36,756 bases of DNA from an uncultured Alphaproteobacteria bacterium (lineage in GTDB: Bacteria; Pseudomonadota; Alphaproteobacteria; RF32; CAG-239), in assembly GCA_944392325.1 (NCBI GenBank), contig CALXWI010000013.1, positions 1 through 36,756 of the forward strand, written 5' to 3'. Every line of letters begins with the position of its first letter. Position 1 is the stretch's first letter. Position numbers and translations under genes: made by a program. The notes beneath the pieces were generated by a model that saw only the letters and a program-made list of their open reading frames with translations, did not search any database and had not been told where the DNA came from. This document shows positions 7,868 through 15,484 of this stretch, piece by piece.

Positions 7868-8863
7868 CTAGAAAGCGAGGACTGGGCGAACGGAGTAGTT
7901 GCCTCGGCCGAGGTAGACCTTATCGCTGTTGATCATATTGAACAAACCTCCTTTACTGGCGTAGAAATCCCACGCGTTGAGATCGGAGTACTCTGACGAT
8001 GACAAAACGTATTCCCAATCATAAGAGGTACCAAATCCTATTTTCTTACCTCTGGCAGTGGTAATACTAGCATTTATTTTGGTAAAATTTGTCTGATTGT
8101 TGATATTGTTAAGTAATCCATAAGACGGTAGACACCATGATTTACCAGATGGAGTACCGCTTGGTTTATAATTGTTTGCTGCATTAGCAGCCGCAAAGCG
8201 GCTGCCCAAAGCAACCAACTTTTGGGTATTGGTGCAGCTAGCACTGGCTGCTTGATCTGTAATGCCTGTTGAATAAGGCGAACCAGTATCCCACGCAATA
8301 CCAGTCTGTATCGGATTAACCGTCATAATCCAGCCACCACCGGAAGAGCCATTAGAGTAGATGACAACCCCCAGCAGGGTTTTGCCGCTTTCCAAGCTGG
8401 TTGAGCAGGTGTTGTCACTATAATAGAGAGAACCAATTTCGCATACTGGTCGGGAAGGAACACAAGCTCCATCTTTCCACTCATAGCCGCTGGTGCAGGT
8501 GCAGGAGATATACTTTCCGCCGCAAGCCGTACCAGAACCACCGGAGTAGCCGGTGCCGGAGCAGGTGTATTGGTAGCTAGAATCGCAAGAACATTGTTTA
8601 TATAGTCCGTTGCAAGAATCGCCGCCACCGGTTTGTCCGGTTTCATTGCAAGCCAGAGTAAAACCTTCTTCCTTACAAATAGATTCTTTAGTGGGTAAGC
8701 AAGCCCATTTGTTGCCAAAGGGGCATTTGACACCTTTGCCACCGTTGCAAGAGGTTTCAGTATAACCCAAAGCTTCACAATCTTGCGTGGCGACGCATTG
8801 GGCAAAAGTTAAAGTTGGAATTAAGGACAGAGAAGTCCCTAGCAATAAAAATTTGATTTTCAT
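7868..8863 (-). CDS. Secreted cysteine-rich protein with DUF1566-like C-terminal domain (family copy A)
   Basis: 331 aa from the ATG with GGAG eight bases upstream (a longer in-frame start runs into the leader RNA). Residues 1-22 are a signal peptide (MKIKFLLLGTSLSLIPTLTFA). A constant Cys module follows (CVATQDCEALGYTETSCNGG, KCPFG, W-C), then EGF-like modules with repeated CTGTGYSGGSG, CGGKY, CTCTSGYEWKDGAC. The last ~190 residues (LYYSDNTC, GGWIMTV, WCLPSYGLL, SSSEYSDLNAWDF, YSVRPVLAF) resemble the DUF1566/Lcl C-terminal fold seen in secreted lectin-like proteins. Predicted to be exported, with disulfides. It lies inverted between tilS and ftsH. The N-terminal part is nearly identical to the gene at 11589, while the C-terminal part is not. 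Function unknown. Confidence 0.88.
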   Translation of the reverse strand: MKIKFLLLGTSLSLIPTLTFAQCVATQDCEALGYTETSCNGGKGVKCPFGNKWACLPTKESICKEEGFTLACNETGQTGGGDSCNGLYKQCSCDSSYQYTCSGTGYSGGSGTACGGKYISCTCTSGYEWKDGACVPSRPVCEIGSLYYSDNTCSTSLESGKTLLGVVIYSNGSSGGGWIMTVNPIQTGIAWDTGSPYSTGITDQAASASCTNTQKLVALGSRFAAANAANNYKPSGTPSGKSWCLPSYGLLNNINNQTNFTKINASITTARGKKIGFGTSYDWEYVLSSSEYSDLNAWDFYASKGGLFNMINSDKVYLGRGNYSVRPVLAF

Positions 8864-9050
8864 AACCAAAGCTCCATTGTTTTTATAGTTAAACAAACTC
8901 GCCAGAGTTATGAAAAACTAAGGCGAGCGGAGCTGAAAAACTGTAATCGTAACAGTCGCTGTTATTCAATATATTACCAGCACTCCGCCCATAGGCGGAT
9001 ATTTCACGATTAGGTGTTTTTCAGACACCGCGGTCGGGTCATCCGACTGC
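8864..9050 (-). ncRNA. Structured 5' leader RNA, copy A
   Basis: From the predicted start near 9050 (minus strand) the leader can form five pairings, given in plus coordinates: a first hairpin 9033-9037/9043-9047; a second hairpin 9013-9017/9025-9029; a long-range helix AATCGT 8945-8950 with ACGATT 9006-9011; GCGGAG 8927-8932 with CTCCGC 8983-8988; and CTCGCC 8898-8903 with GGCGAG 8922-8927. The second hairpin's loop region 9016-9024 (GTTTTTCAG) pairs with 8933-8941 (CTGAAAAAC), a potential pseudoknot. Some pairings compete, so switching is possible. Copies B and C conserve the pairings with different bases. Confidence 0.7.
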
Positions 9051-9056
9051 ATATTC

Positions 9057-9085
9057 AGGATACCACTTGAGGCGTAAAGTTGCAA
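9057..9085 (-). promoter_or_regulatory. Promoter of cysteine-rich gene A
   Basis: Read on the minus strand: TTGCAA (9080-9085), 17-base spacer, TATCCT (9057-9062). The same hexamers and spacing occur at 12647-12675. It places the transcript start just before the first leader hairpin. Confidence 0.65.
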
Positions 9086-9146
9086 GTCGTTTTTGATGTA
9101 ATCATCAACTTGAGGTTTGAGAAGAGAGGTAGTAAATTAATCTAAT

Positions 9147-9162
9147 GGACAATTTTGTCTAG
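9147..9162. promoter_or_regulatory. Palindromic candidate operator, copy A
   Basis: GGACAATTTTGTCTAG is one mismatch from the perfect palindrome at 12738-12755. It lies about 62 bases upstream of the -35 box in both copies, within flanks that otherwise differ. A dimeric regulator site is the simplest reading. Confidence 0.5.
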
Positions 9163-9342
9163 TCAGTTTTTGGGAAGGCAAGTTTTAGAAAAAGAAGGGG
9201 GATGAGGGGTAAGGAGTGAAAGGGTAGCGGACAAATGGATAAAAATTGGGCAATAGCACCATCTTGTCCACCAGAGAAGTTGCGGTGCTTGGATGGGGGG
9301 AGAGGAGACTTGTTGGGGGGAAGTCATAATCCCTCTTGAGTT
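9163..9342. other. Purine-rich noncoding stretch before ftsH
   Basis: Plus strand dominated by G and A (for example GAAGGGGGATGAGGGG), resembling in composition but not sequence the tract at 12763-13000, which also flanks a cysteine-rich gene. No gene is seen. Confidence 0.5.
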
Positions 9343-9371
9343 TTGGCAAAGTTCAAACTATATATTATAAG
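9343..9371 (+). promoter_or_regulatory. Promoter for ftsH
   Basis: TTGGCA (9343-9348), 17-base spacer, TATAAG (9366-9371), 30 bases before the ftsH ATG. It gives ftsH its own promoter now that the cysteine-rich gene separates it from tilS. Confidence 0.6.
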
Positions 9372-9401
9372 GTTATGAATTTATTTGCTTGAGGAATCGG
9401 A

Positions 9402-11267
9402 ATGAAACAATCTAAAAGTATGCTGATTTGGTTGGCGGCCTTGCTCATCTTGTCGATGTTGATGGGCGGTATGAATGGTGTTAATCAGCGAGCCGGAAGT
9501 GAAAAATTGGCTTTTTCGGATTTTATGAATTTGGCTGAATCTAAAAAAGTCTCCGAGGTGTTAATCGAAGGTCCGGATATCTCAGGTACATTATCCGACG
9601 GGAAAAAGTTTTATTCTTATTCGCCATACGACCCGACAATGGTTGAAACTCTGCGCCAAAACGGGGTCAGGGTCGAGGCCAGACCGCAAGATACATCGTC
9701 TTCAACTTTTTGGAGTGTGTTTGTTTCGTGGTTCCCGATGATTCTGCTGGTCGGCGTGTGGATTTACTTTATGCGGCAGGCAAACTCCGGCAACAATAAA
9801 GCCATGAGTTTCGGAAAGTCGCGCGCAAGGCTGATTGAAAACACCAAAAAGGTGACCTTCGCCGATGTTGCCGGTTGTGACGAATCTAAACAAGAGCTGG
9901 AAGAGATTATTGACTTTTTGAAAGATCCGGAAAAATTCCAGCGCTTGGGCGGCAAAATCCCGAAAGGTGTGTTGCTCGTCGGCCCTCCGGGTACCGGTAA
10001 AACCTTGTTGGCTAAGGCTGTGGCCGGTGAGGCTAATGTGCCGTTCTTCTCAATTTCAGGTTCAGACTTTGTGGAGATGTTTGTGGGCGTGGGTGCGTCA
10101 CGCGTAAGAGATATGTTTGCTCAGGCCAAAAAGAATGCTCCGTGTCTGTTGTTTATTGATGAAATTGATGCCGTGGGGCGCCATCGTGGAGCCGGTTTGG
10201 GCGGCGGTAATGATGAACGCGAGCAGACCCTAAACCAGTTGTTGGTTGAGATGGATGGTTTTGATGCTAATGAAAACGTGATTTTGATTGCGGCAACCAA
10301 CCGTCCGGATGTGCTGGATCCGGCTTTGCTACGTCCGGGGAGATTTGACCGTCAGGTGGCGGTGGTTAACCCTGATATTAAAGGTCGTGAGGAAATCCTC
10401 AAAGTCCATGTGAAGAATGTGCCTTTGGCCAAAGATGTTAACCTTTCGGTTATTGCTCGCGGGACTCCGGGGTTCTCCGGTGCGGATTTGGCTAACCTGG
10501 TGAACGAGGCTGCCCTCTTGGCGGCTCGCAAAAACAAGCGCAAAGTTACGTCCAAAGATTTTGATGATGCTAAAGATAAAGTGCTGATGGGTAATGAGCG
10601 CAAGTCTATGGCTATGGATGAAAAAGAAAAACAGCTGACCGCTTATCATGAGGCGGGCCATGCAATCTGCGGGTTGTTTGTGGAAGGGGCAGACCCCATT
10701 CATAAAGCGACGATTATTCCGCGTGGGCGAGCTTTGGGTATGGTGCAGTATTTGCCGGAAAAAGACCGCTACTCGTTTACTCGTCAGCAGATGTTGGCGC
10801 GTTTGGTATCAGCCTTGGGCGGACGTGCGGCGGAAGAGCTGAAGTTTGGCCATATGGAGGTTACCTCTGGTGCGTCTTCAGATATTTCAGCGGCGACTAA
10901 TTTGGCTCGCTCAATGGTGACCGAATGGGGTATGAGCGACAAGCTGGGCCCCGTGCTTTATGCGGAAAATTCCGGTGAGGTATTCTTGGGCAAGTCCGTA
11001 ACTCAAAACAAAAATATGAGTGAGGAAACCGCGCGGCTGGTTGATGCTGAAATCAAGTCTTTGGTGCTTGATGCTTATGATAAGGCGCTCAACTTGTTGA
11101 AGGAGAAAAACACCGAGTGGGAGCGTTTGGCTCAGGCCTTGATTGAATATGAAACCTTAACCGGTGAGGATATTCAAGCCGTGATTAAAGGTGAGCCGAT
11201 TTCTATTGCCAAAGATGCTCCGGTGCCGGAAGACAAGAGGACGCAGGCGTCTGTTCCGGAGTTATAA
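9402..11267 (+). CDS. ftsH: ATP-dependent zinc metalloprotease FtsH
   Basis: 621 aa, standard length. TM1 is at about residues 7-23, followed by a periplasmic segment and TM2 at about 105-124. The AAA+ module has Walker A GPPGTGKT (about 194-201), Walker [12 protein letters not shown], and the second region of homology ([26 protein letters not shown]). The zinc site HEAGH is at 416-420. FtsH is an inner-membrane hexamer degrading misfolded membrane proteins and short-lived regulators such as LpxC or sigma-32. GAGG lies seven bases before the start. It is separated from tilS and glmM by inverted cysteine-rich genes. Confidence 0.98.
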   Translation: MKQSKSMLIWLAALLILSMLMGGMNGVNQRAGSEKLAFSDFMNLAESKKVSEVLIEGPDISGTLSDGKKFYSYSPYDPTMVETLRQNGVRVEARPQDTSSSTFWSVFVSWFPMILLVGVWIYFMRQANSGNNKAMSFGKSRARLIENTKKVTFADVAGCDESKQELEEIIDFLKDPEKFQRLGGKIPKGVLLVGPPGTGKTLLAKAVAGEANVPFFSISGSDFVEMFVGVGASRVRDMFAQAKKNAPCLLFIDEIDAVGRHRGAGLGGGNDEREQTLNQLLVEMDGFDANENVILIAATNRPDVLDPALLRPGRFDRQVAVVNPDIKGREEILKVHVKNVPLAKDVNLSVIARGTPGFSGADLANLVNEAALLAARKNKRKVTSKDFDDAKDKVLMGNERKSMAMDEKEKQLTAYHEAGHAICGLFVEGADPIHKATIIPRGRALGMVQYLPEKDRYSFTRQQMLARLVSALGGRAAEELKFGHMEVTSGASSDISAATNLARSMVTEWGMSDKLGPVLYAENSGEVFLGKSVTQNKNMSEETARLVDAEIKSLVLDAYDKALNLLKEKNTEWERLAQALIEYETLTGEDIQAVIKGEPISIAKDAPVPEDKRTQASVPEL

Positions 11268-11290
11268 TCCAAGCTGGGGCTGGGCGTATG

Positions 11291-11394
11291 GAGTTTGCAA
11301 ACCCCTTATCATACTGGCAGATTTGCTCCTTATGTACTGTTTGGTGTACACGGCGTCGCAAATCTGCGGCGTAGCATAAGGGTTTATCAAACTC
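11291..11394. repeat. Long palindrome with ATGTAC/GTACAC apex (family member 3)
   Basis: Three stacked arm blocks pair in order: GAGTTTG/CAAACTC, AACCC-TTAT/ATAAGGGTT and CAGATTTGC/GCAAATCTG, around an apex TTATGTAC, seven bases, TGTACAC. It begins 24 bases past the ftsH stop and may serve as its transcript end. Confidence 0.8.
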
Positions 11395-11438
11395 TTAGAA
11401 TCCATAGTTAAAAGGCTCGTCGCAGTGACGAGCCTTTC
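11388..11438. repeat. Hairpin-bearing repeat (pair with 491-541)
   Basis: CAAACTCTTAGAATCC then AAAGGCTCGTC...GACGAGCCTTT. It matches the repeat at 491-541 in order and stem, with loop changes. It overlaps the right end of the adjacent palindrome. Confidence 0.65.
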
Positions 11439-11440
11439 TT

Positions 11441-11580
11441 GCAAACGGGCGCCGCAAGCTGGGGCAGCTTGACCCCATCGGTCACCGGTAGCAATATTGG
11501 GGCAAACGGGCGCCGTTTGATCCGCTCGGTTTGCGGTAGCGAGATTGGGGCAGAGAAAGCGCGATGCTTCGCCTCTGCCC
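11441..11580. repeat. Two tandem copies of the GC-rich dispersed repeat
   Basis: Both subunits begin GCAAACGGGCGCCG (11441 and 11502) and end near ATTGGG. The first carries the AAGCTGGGGCAGCTT core seen at the end of tilS; the second matches 31212-31271, where the repeat is inside a gene. Noncoding here. Confidence 0.8.
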
Positions 11581-11588
11581 GCTGAGAG

Positions 11589-12455
11589 TTACCACGAAGT
11601 GAGAATCGGACGGACGTAGTAGCTGCCATTTTTACCGCTGTCGCCGTATTGATGCACTTTACCATTAGACATATCTACGACATAATTACTGTCGCCGTAG
11701 GAGTTGTTTGTAGATGACCAATACTCGTCATTTTTTAAATTGGTGCCGCCATTCATTGAGAACAAAGTGGTTACGCGTGATTTATTGTTATATATGGTTA
11801 ATAATTGATCTTTAGTAGGCAAAGTTCCTTTAAGACTGCCGCAAAAAACATAGTTTTCACATCGGCTAGAGGCATAACCTCGAGTTAATTGTCCTAAATC
11901 TTTCATTGCAACATAGAAGTCCATACCAGTAGCACGGACACCGACCACCGTACCATTGCAATAATACAACTCGCCTTGGACACCGTTGAGAACTTGTTTC
12001 TGGCAGCTTCCATCTTTCCACTCATAGCCGCTGGTGCAGGTGCAGGCGGTATATTTTCCACCGCAGGCAGAGCCGGAGCCGCCGGAGTAGCCGGTGCCGG
12101 AGCAAGTGTATTGATAAGTGCTTGGACAGGTGCAGGCGCTGCCACTCCAAGTATAAGGAGAATCGCAGGAGCAACCTTGATATTTACCATTGCAAGCATT
12201 ACCGACTCCTTTTTCACCGGTGCCGGTGCAGGTATAAGTAAAGCCTAATTTATCGCAAGCAAGGTTAAGACATTCTTCTTCAGAAGTTAGACAAGCCCAT
12301 TTGTTACCAAAGGGGCATTTGACGCCCTTGCCGCCGTTACAAGAGGTTTCAGTATAGCCCAAAGTTTCGCAATCTTGGGTGGCGACGCATTGGGCAAAAG
12401 TTAAAGTTGGAATTAAGGACAGAGAAGTCCCTAGCAATAAAAATTTGATTTTCAT
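11589..12455 (-). CDS. Secreted cysteine-rich protein with DUF1566-like C-terminal domain (family copy B)
   Basis: 288 aa from the same GGAG-supported ATG as copy A. The signal peptide and the first ~48 residues are nearly identical to copy A (E to T at one position). The Cys modules follow in a different number: CTGTGEKGVGNAC, CSCDSPYTWSGSAC, CTGTGYSGGSGSAC, CTCTSGYEWKDGSC. The C-terminal domain (GELYYCNGTVVGV, LPTKDQLLTIY, NDEYWSSTNNSYGDSNYVV, YYVRPILTSW) has the DUF1566 pattern with little direct identity to copy A. Exported, disulfide-rich, function unknown. It sits inverted between ftsH and glmM. The GC-rich repeat ends right after its stop codon. Confidence 0.88.
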   Translation of the reverse strand: MKIKFLLLGTSLSLIPTLTFAQCVATQDCETLGYTETSCNGGKGVKCPFGNKWACLTSEEECLNLACDKLGFTYTCTGTGEKGVGNACNGKYQGCSCDSPYTWSGSACTCPSTYQYTCSGTGYSGGSGSACGGKYTACTCTSGYEWKDGSCQKQVLNGVQGELYYCNGTVVGVRATGMDFYVAMKDLGQLTRGYASSRCENYVFCGSLKGTLPTKDQLLTIYNNKSRVTTLFSMNGGTNLKNDEYWSSTNNSYGDSNYVVDMSNGKVHQYGDSGKNGSYYVRPILTSW

Positions 12456-12640
12456 AACCAAAGCTCCATTGTTTTTATAGTTAAACAAACTCGCCAGAGT
12501 TATGAAAAACTAAGGCGAGCGGAGCTGAAAACTGTAGATTCAACAGTCGCTGTTATTCAATATATTACCAGCACTCCGCCCAACGGCGGATATTTCGAAT
12601 CTAGGTGTTTTCAGACACCGCGGTCGGGTCATCCGACTGC
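12456..12640 (-). ncRNA. Structured 5' leader RNA, copy B
   Basis: Nearly the same length as copy A. The long-range helix is AGATTC (12536-12541) with GAATCT (12597-12602), different bases from copy A but again complementary. The pseudoknot strands are CTGAAAAC (12525-12532) and GTTTTCAG (12607-12614): one A shorter than copy A on one side and one T shorter on the other. The second hairpin is 12604-12619. Other helices match copy A. Confidence 0.7.
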
Positions 12641-12646
12641 AAATTC

Positions 12647-12675
12647 AGGATACCACGTGAGGCGTAAAGTTGCAA
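12647..12675 (-). promoter_or_regulatory. Promoter of cysteine-rich gene B
   Basis: On the minus strand TTGCAA (12670-12675), 17 bases, TATCCT (12647-12652), as in copy A. Confidence 0.65.
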
Positions 12676-12737
12676 GTCGTTTTTGATGTAATCATTAAGA
12701 GGAAAATAAAATAGATGGAGCATAACTTTCTTTATTA

Positions 12738-12755
12738 CTAGACAATTTTGTCTAG
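12738..12755. promoter_or_regulatory. Palindromic candidate operator, copy B
   Basis: CTAGACAATTTTGTCTAG is a perfect 18-bp palindrome, 63 bases upstream of the copy B -35 box, matching 9147-9162 near copy A. Confidence 0.55.
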
Positions 12756-12762
12756 CGACTTT

Positions 12763-13000
12763 AGAGGAGTAAGGGAGGAGTGGTTGAGAAGAGGGCGGAG
12801 TGAAAGGGGCGAAGGAGAGGGGAGGCTATGGCGATTGACAAGGGGAAAGGGGCGATGAGGGGGAGTTGAGTTAGGTGGCGGAAGATGAGGGATGGCGGGT
12901 GGTGTGTGCGGGTGATGAGTGAAGGTGATGGGGGAGGAGTGAAAGCGGTGAGTGATGAGAGGTGAGTTTGTTGGTTGGGATGAGTGTGATAGAGATGAGT
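12763..13000. other. G-rich, C-poor noncoding tract
   Basis: About 240 bases in which the plus strand is almost all G, A and T. Several GGGG runs are close together (around 12812-12866), enough for possible G-quadruplexes. A minus-strand reading frame crosses it but encodes low-complexity His/Pro/Ser/Thr sequence and runs antisense into the gene at 13115, so I do not call it a gene. Confidence 0.5.
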
Positions 13001-13047
13001 TCTAAATAGTGTGGAAGTGGAGAGGCTAAAATAAGTACTTAAAAATG

Positions 13048-13075
13048 TTGACAAAAATGTTTTGTAAAGTATAGT
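13048..13075 (+). promoter_or_regulatory. Promoter for the gene at 13115
   Basis: TTGACA (13048-13053), 16-base spacer, TATAGT (13070-13075). Start near 13082, with an A/T-only leader before the ATG. Confidence 0.6.
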
Positions 13076-13114
13076 GTGTAGTGTAAAATTTATTATTAAT
13101 TTAATTTTTTTAGT

Positions 13115-13897
13115 ATGGAAAATTATTATTTTGTTATTGGTAAAAAAAATTTGATGGTGGTGGAAGCCGTAAAGCTTTTGATTGAGCATAAGTTGCCGTT
13201 CAAGTGTTTGGAGGCTCCGTATATTTTCACCAAAGATGAAGAAGATGAGCTTATCGCTCAAGGGTTTGTGCCTTATTATGTGGGGGTGGCTTATCGTGAT
13301 GACAGCAGTTATAATACTATAACCGATGCTTTTTTGTATAAGCTGTTGACTATGCTGCATAAGGGCATGAATGATTGGCTGTGGGCCGTGTTGGAGTATT
13401 GTTGCGATAATTCTCGTTTGGGGCGAAATTGCGGAAATATACAAGACCTGATTATGGGCGGAGGTAAACGCCATGAAATTGAGCGCTTGCAGAGCGAAAA
13501 TCGCAAAGCTTTAGGTTTTGATGAACAAGCTGAATTGTCTGCTAAGCAAGCCATTGGAAAGGCAATGGACAATTCTCCAAAGCATCCGGAATACTTGGTT
13601 GTTGATTGGGACTTTAAGGCGGGAGATGTAAGCTTTGAAGGATTTTTGCCAATTTTGGATAGGGTGTTTTGGCTGCAGCGCTTTATGAATGTGGTGATTT
13701 TTGCTAAAGATTGTGCCTTTTATTTTGGGTATCAGGTTATTGCTTTTAAGCTGATGCCGATATGGTCAGGCTCTAGCTTTTGCTTTGGGCAATGCGGCGG
13801 GGCTCTGTATGCGCAAGGTGAATCGCATAAAGCTTTGGTGGCTGAGGTCTTGGCCGCAGAAACAGCTAAGCTCAAAGCCGAAGGGTTGTTGTGGTAA
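13115..13897 (+). CDS. Hypothetical protein
   Basis: 260 aa. I do not recognise it. There is no signal peptide. It is a mixed alpha/beta protein with a Trp-rich middle (NDWLWAVLEYCCDN), a Gly-rich KRHEIERLQ segment near residue 120, and a hydrophobic stretch near 190-215 that looks like buried core rather than a membrane helix. The ATG follows an A/T-rich leader without a Shine-Dalgarno sequence, the same style as the gene at 4025. It has its own promoter and terminator, so it is monocistronic, sitting between ftsH and glmM beside the inserted cysteine-rich gene. Confidence 0.75.
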   Translation: MENYYFVIGKKNLMVVEAVKLLIEHKLPFKCLEAPYIFTKDEEDELIAQGFVPYYVGVAYRDDSSYNTITDAFLYKLLTMLHKGMNDWLWAVLEYCCDNSRLGRNCGNIQDLIMGGGKRHEIERLQSENRKALGFDEQAELSAKQAIGKAMDNSPKHPEYLVVDWDFKAGDVSFEGFLPILDRVFWLQRFMNVVIFAKDCAFYFGYQVIAFKLMPIWSGSSFCFGQCGGALYAQGESHKALVAEVLAAETAKLKAEGLLW

Positions 13898-13912
13898 GTT
13901 AATAACCGAGGA

Positions 13913-13947
13913 GGAGAAAAGGGGGAATAACCTTTTCTCCTTTTTTT
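13913..13947 (+). terminator. Intrinsic terminator after the gene at 13115
   Basis: GGAGAAAAGG, loop, CCTTTTCTCC followed by seven T. A strong hairpin. Confidence 0.9.
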
Positions 13948-13993
13948 GTTATAATTGATAATATCTTGTTATGCTTAAAACTGATTAAAAGGC

Positions 13994-14022
13994 TTGCTTG
14001 AATGGTGTTTTGGGCTTATGAT
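13994..14022 (+). promoter_or_regulatory. Candidate promoter for glmM
   Basis: TTGCTT (13994-13999), 17-base spacer, TATGAT (14017-14022), about 41 bases before the ATG. Confidence 0.5.
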
Positions 14023-14063
14023 GTTGGGCATACGTAAGTCAGATTTGATAACAGGAGTGAAAA

Positions 14064-15416
14064 ATGAGCGATAAATTGTTCGGAACCGATGGTGTTCGCG
14101 GGGTGGCTAACCAATACCCGATGACGGCAGAGTTTGCTTTGAAATTGGCAATGGCAGCCGGAGAAAAAGTTTGCACTAACAAGAAAAAAGTGGCAATTGC
14201 CAGAGATACGCGAATCTCGGGTGAAATGCTTGAAACCGCGATGGCGTCAGGGTTTATGGCCGCCGGGGTAGATGTGCTGCTGCTCGGGGTGATGCCGACA
14301 CCGGTGCTGACGGCCATAACATCAGCCTTGGAAGTAGATATGGCGGTGATGATTACGGCTTCTCATAACCCTTATCATGATAACGGGATTAAGTTGATTG
14401 ATGCAGAAGGCAACAAGTTTTCGGATAAAGCGACAGCAGAGATTGAGCAGTTGATTGCCAAAGGTGAGTTTAGCCTTAATCCGGACAAAATAGGGACATC
14501 ATCTTCAATGCCGGATGCGGTAATGCTGTATGTGGAAAAATTGTATGAGTTGGTCGGGGACAAGGAAAAACCTTTGGCCGGGTTGCGCGTGGTGCTGGAC
14601 TGTGCCAACGGGGCTTTTTATAAGCTTATGCCGGAGATGTTTAAGCAGTTGGGTGCCGGCGTGATTGTTATCGGCAATGAGCCAAACGGGCTGAATATCA
14701 ATAAAGACTGCGGGTCGCAGCATATTGAACAGATGCAGAAGGTGGTTAAAGAGGCGCATGCTCAGTTGGGTGTGGCTTGTGACGGCGATGGCGACAGGAT
14801 TATTGTTTGCAATGAAAAAGGCGAGAAAGTATCAAGCGAGCAGGTGATTGCCTTTATTGCGCAATATATGGCGGAAAACGGAACTTTGCAGGGACGTCCG
14901 GTAGTGTCGACCATTTTATCAAATACGGGGTTGGATAGTTTTATTGCGTCTTTGGGAGTGGAGTATTTTGCGACCAAAGTCGGCGAGCGCTATGTGATTG
15001 AAAAAATGCAAGAGGTTAACGGTGCTTTGGGCGGTGAGGAATCCGGACATGTGGTGCTGGGCGATTATTCTAAAACCGGTGATGCGCTGGTGGTTAGCTT
15101 GGTGTTGAGTCTGGGGTTGCTGCAAAGCGGTAAAAAGATGAGTGAGGTTTTCCCCGTATTTAAGGAAGATGCCTGTGCCTTTAAAAATCTGCGCTTTGCA
15201 TCTAATGAGCAGGTCAAGAAGATTATGGCTGATGATAAGGTTTTGGCTGAGGCAGAGGCGGCAAAATCAGCTATTGCAGGCCAAGGCAGAGTGGTGTTCA
15301 GAGCATCAGGCACGGAGCCGGTAGTCAGAATTTGGGTCGGCGGAAAAGATAAAGCTCTGGTTGAAGCTTTGGCAGAAAAAATGGTGGCGGCGGTTAATTT
15401 GAGCGCGGCGGCCTAA
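14064..15416 (+). CDS. glmM: Phosphoglucosamine mutase GlmM
   Basis: 450 aa, standard. It opens with KLFGTDGVRG. The catalytic phosphoserine loop TASHNP has its Ser at residue 100, the Mg-binding loop is CDGDGDR, the sugar-binding loop is GGEESGH, and the phosphate-binding C-terminal loop is FRASGTEPVVRIW. The enzyme interconverts glucosamine-6-phosphate and glucosamine-1-phosphate on the way to UDP-GlcNAc for peptidoglycan and lipid A. CAGGAG lies seven bases before the ATG. A single-domain GlmU-like uridyltransferase 2.2 kb downstream acts later in the same pathway. Confidence 0.97.
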   Translation: MSDKLFGTDGVRGVANQYPMTAEFALKLAMAAGEKVCTNKKKVAIARDTRISGEMLETAMASGFMAAGVDVLLLGVMPTPVLTAITSALEVDMAVMITASHNPYHDNGIKLIDAEGNKFSDKATAEIEQLIAKGEFSLNPDKIGTSSSMPDAVMLYVEKLYELVGDKEKPLAGLRVVLDCANGAFYKLMPEMFKQLGAGVIVIGNEPNGLNINKDCGSQHIEQMQKVVKEAHAQLGVACDGDGDRIIVCNEKGEKVSSEQVIAFIAQYMAENGTLQGRPVVSTILSNTGLDSFIASLGVEYFATKVGERYVIEKMQEVNGALGGEESGHVVLGDYSKTGDALVVSLVLSLGLLQSGKKMSEVFPVFKEDACAFKNLRFASNEQVKKIMADDKVLAEAEAAKSAIAGQGRVVFRASGTEPVVRIWVGGKDKALVEALAEKMVAAVNLSAAA

Positions 15417-15437
15417 CCAAGCTAGAATGAAGGTATT

Positions 15438-15473
15438 AAAAAAACTTCCTCTCCATTCAGGAGAGGAAGTTTT
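15438..15473. terminator. Bidirectional intrinsic terminator between glmM and the DUF2207-like gene
   Basis: AAACTTCCTCTCC, loop, GGAGAGGAAGTTTT with A-run on the left and T-run on the right. It serves two convergent genes. Confidence 0.85.
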
Positions 15474-15484
15474 GGTTAAGAGCC

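Noticed and set aside
8941..9050. Leader as a CRISPR array or attC-like integron site
   Set aside because: There are no regularly spaced direct repeats, no cas or integrase gene, and the expected attC core sites are absent. The elements also sit 5' of the genes at transcription starts, which fits a leader better.
11408..11665. 85-aa minus-strand reading frame containing ERIKRRPFA
   Set aside because: It lies in the repeats and overlaps the C-terminal codons of gene B in another frame. It has no start context, so it is repeat readthrough, not a gene.
7868..12455. Diversity-generating retroelement targets
   Set aside because: The DUF1566-like tails invite the idea, but no reverse transcriptase, template repeat or adenine-biased variation is visible in the window.
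12761..13474. 237-aa minus-strand reading frame
   Set aside because: It reads antisense through the better-supported gene at 13115 and through the G-rich tract, giving low-complexity His/Pro/Ser/Thr sequence without a ribosome-binding site.
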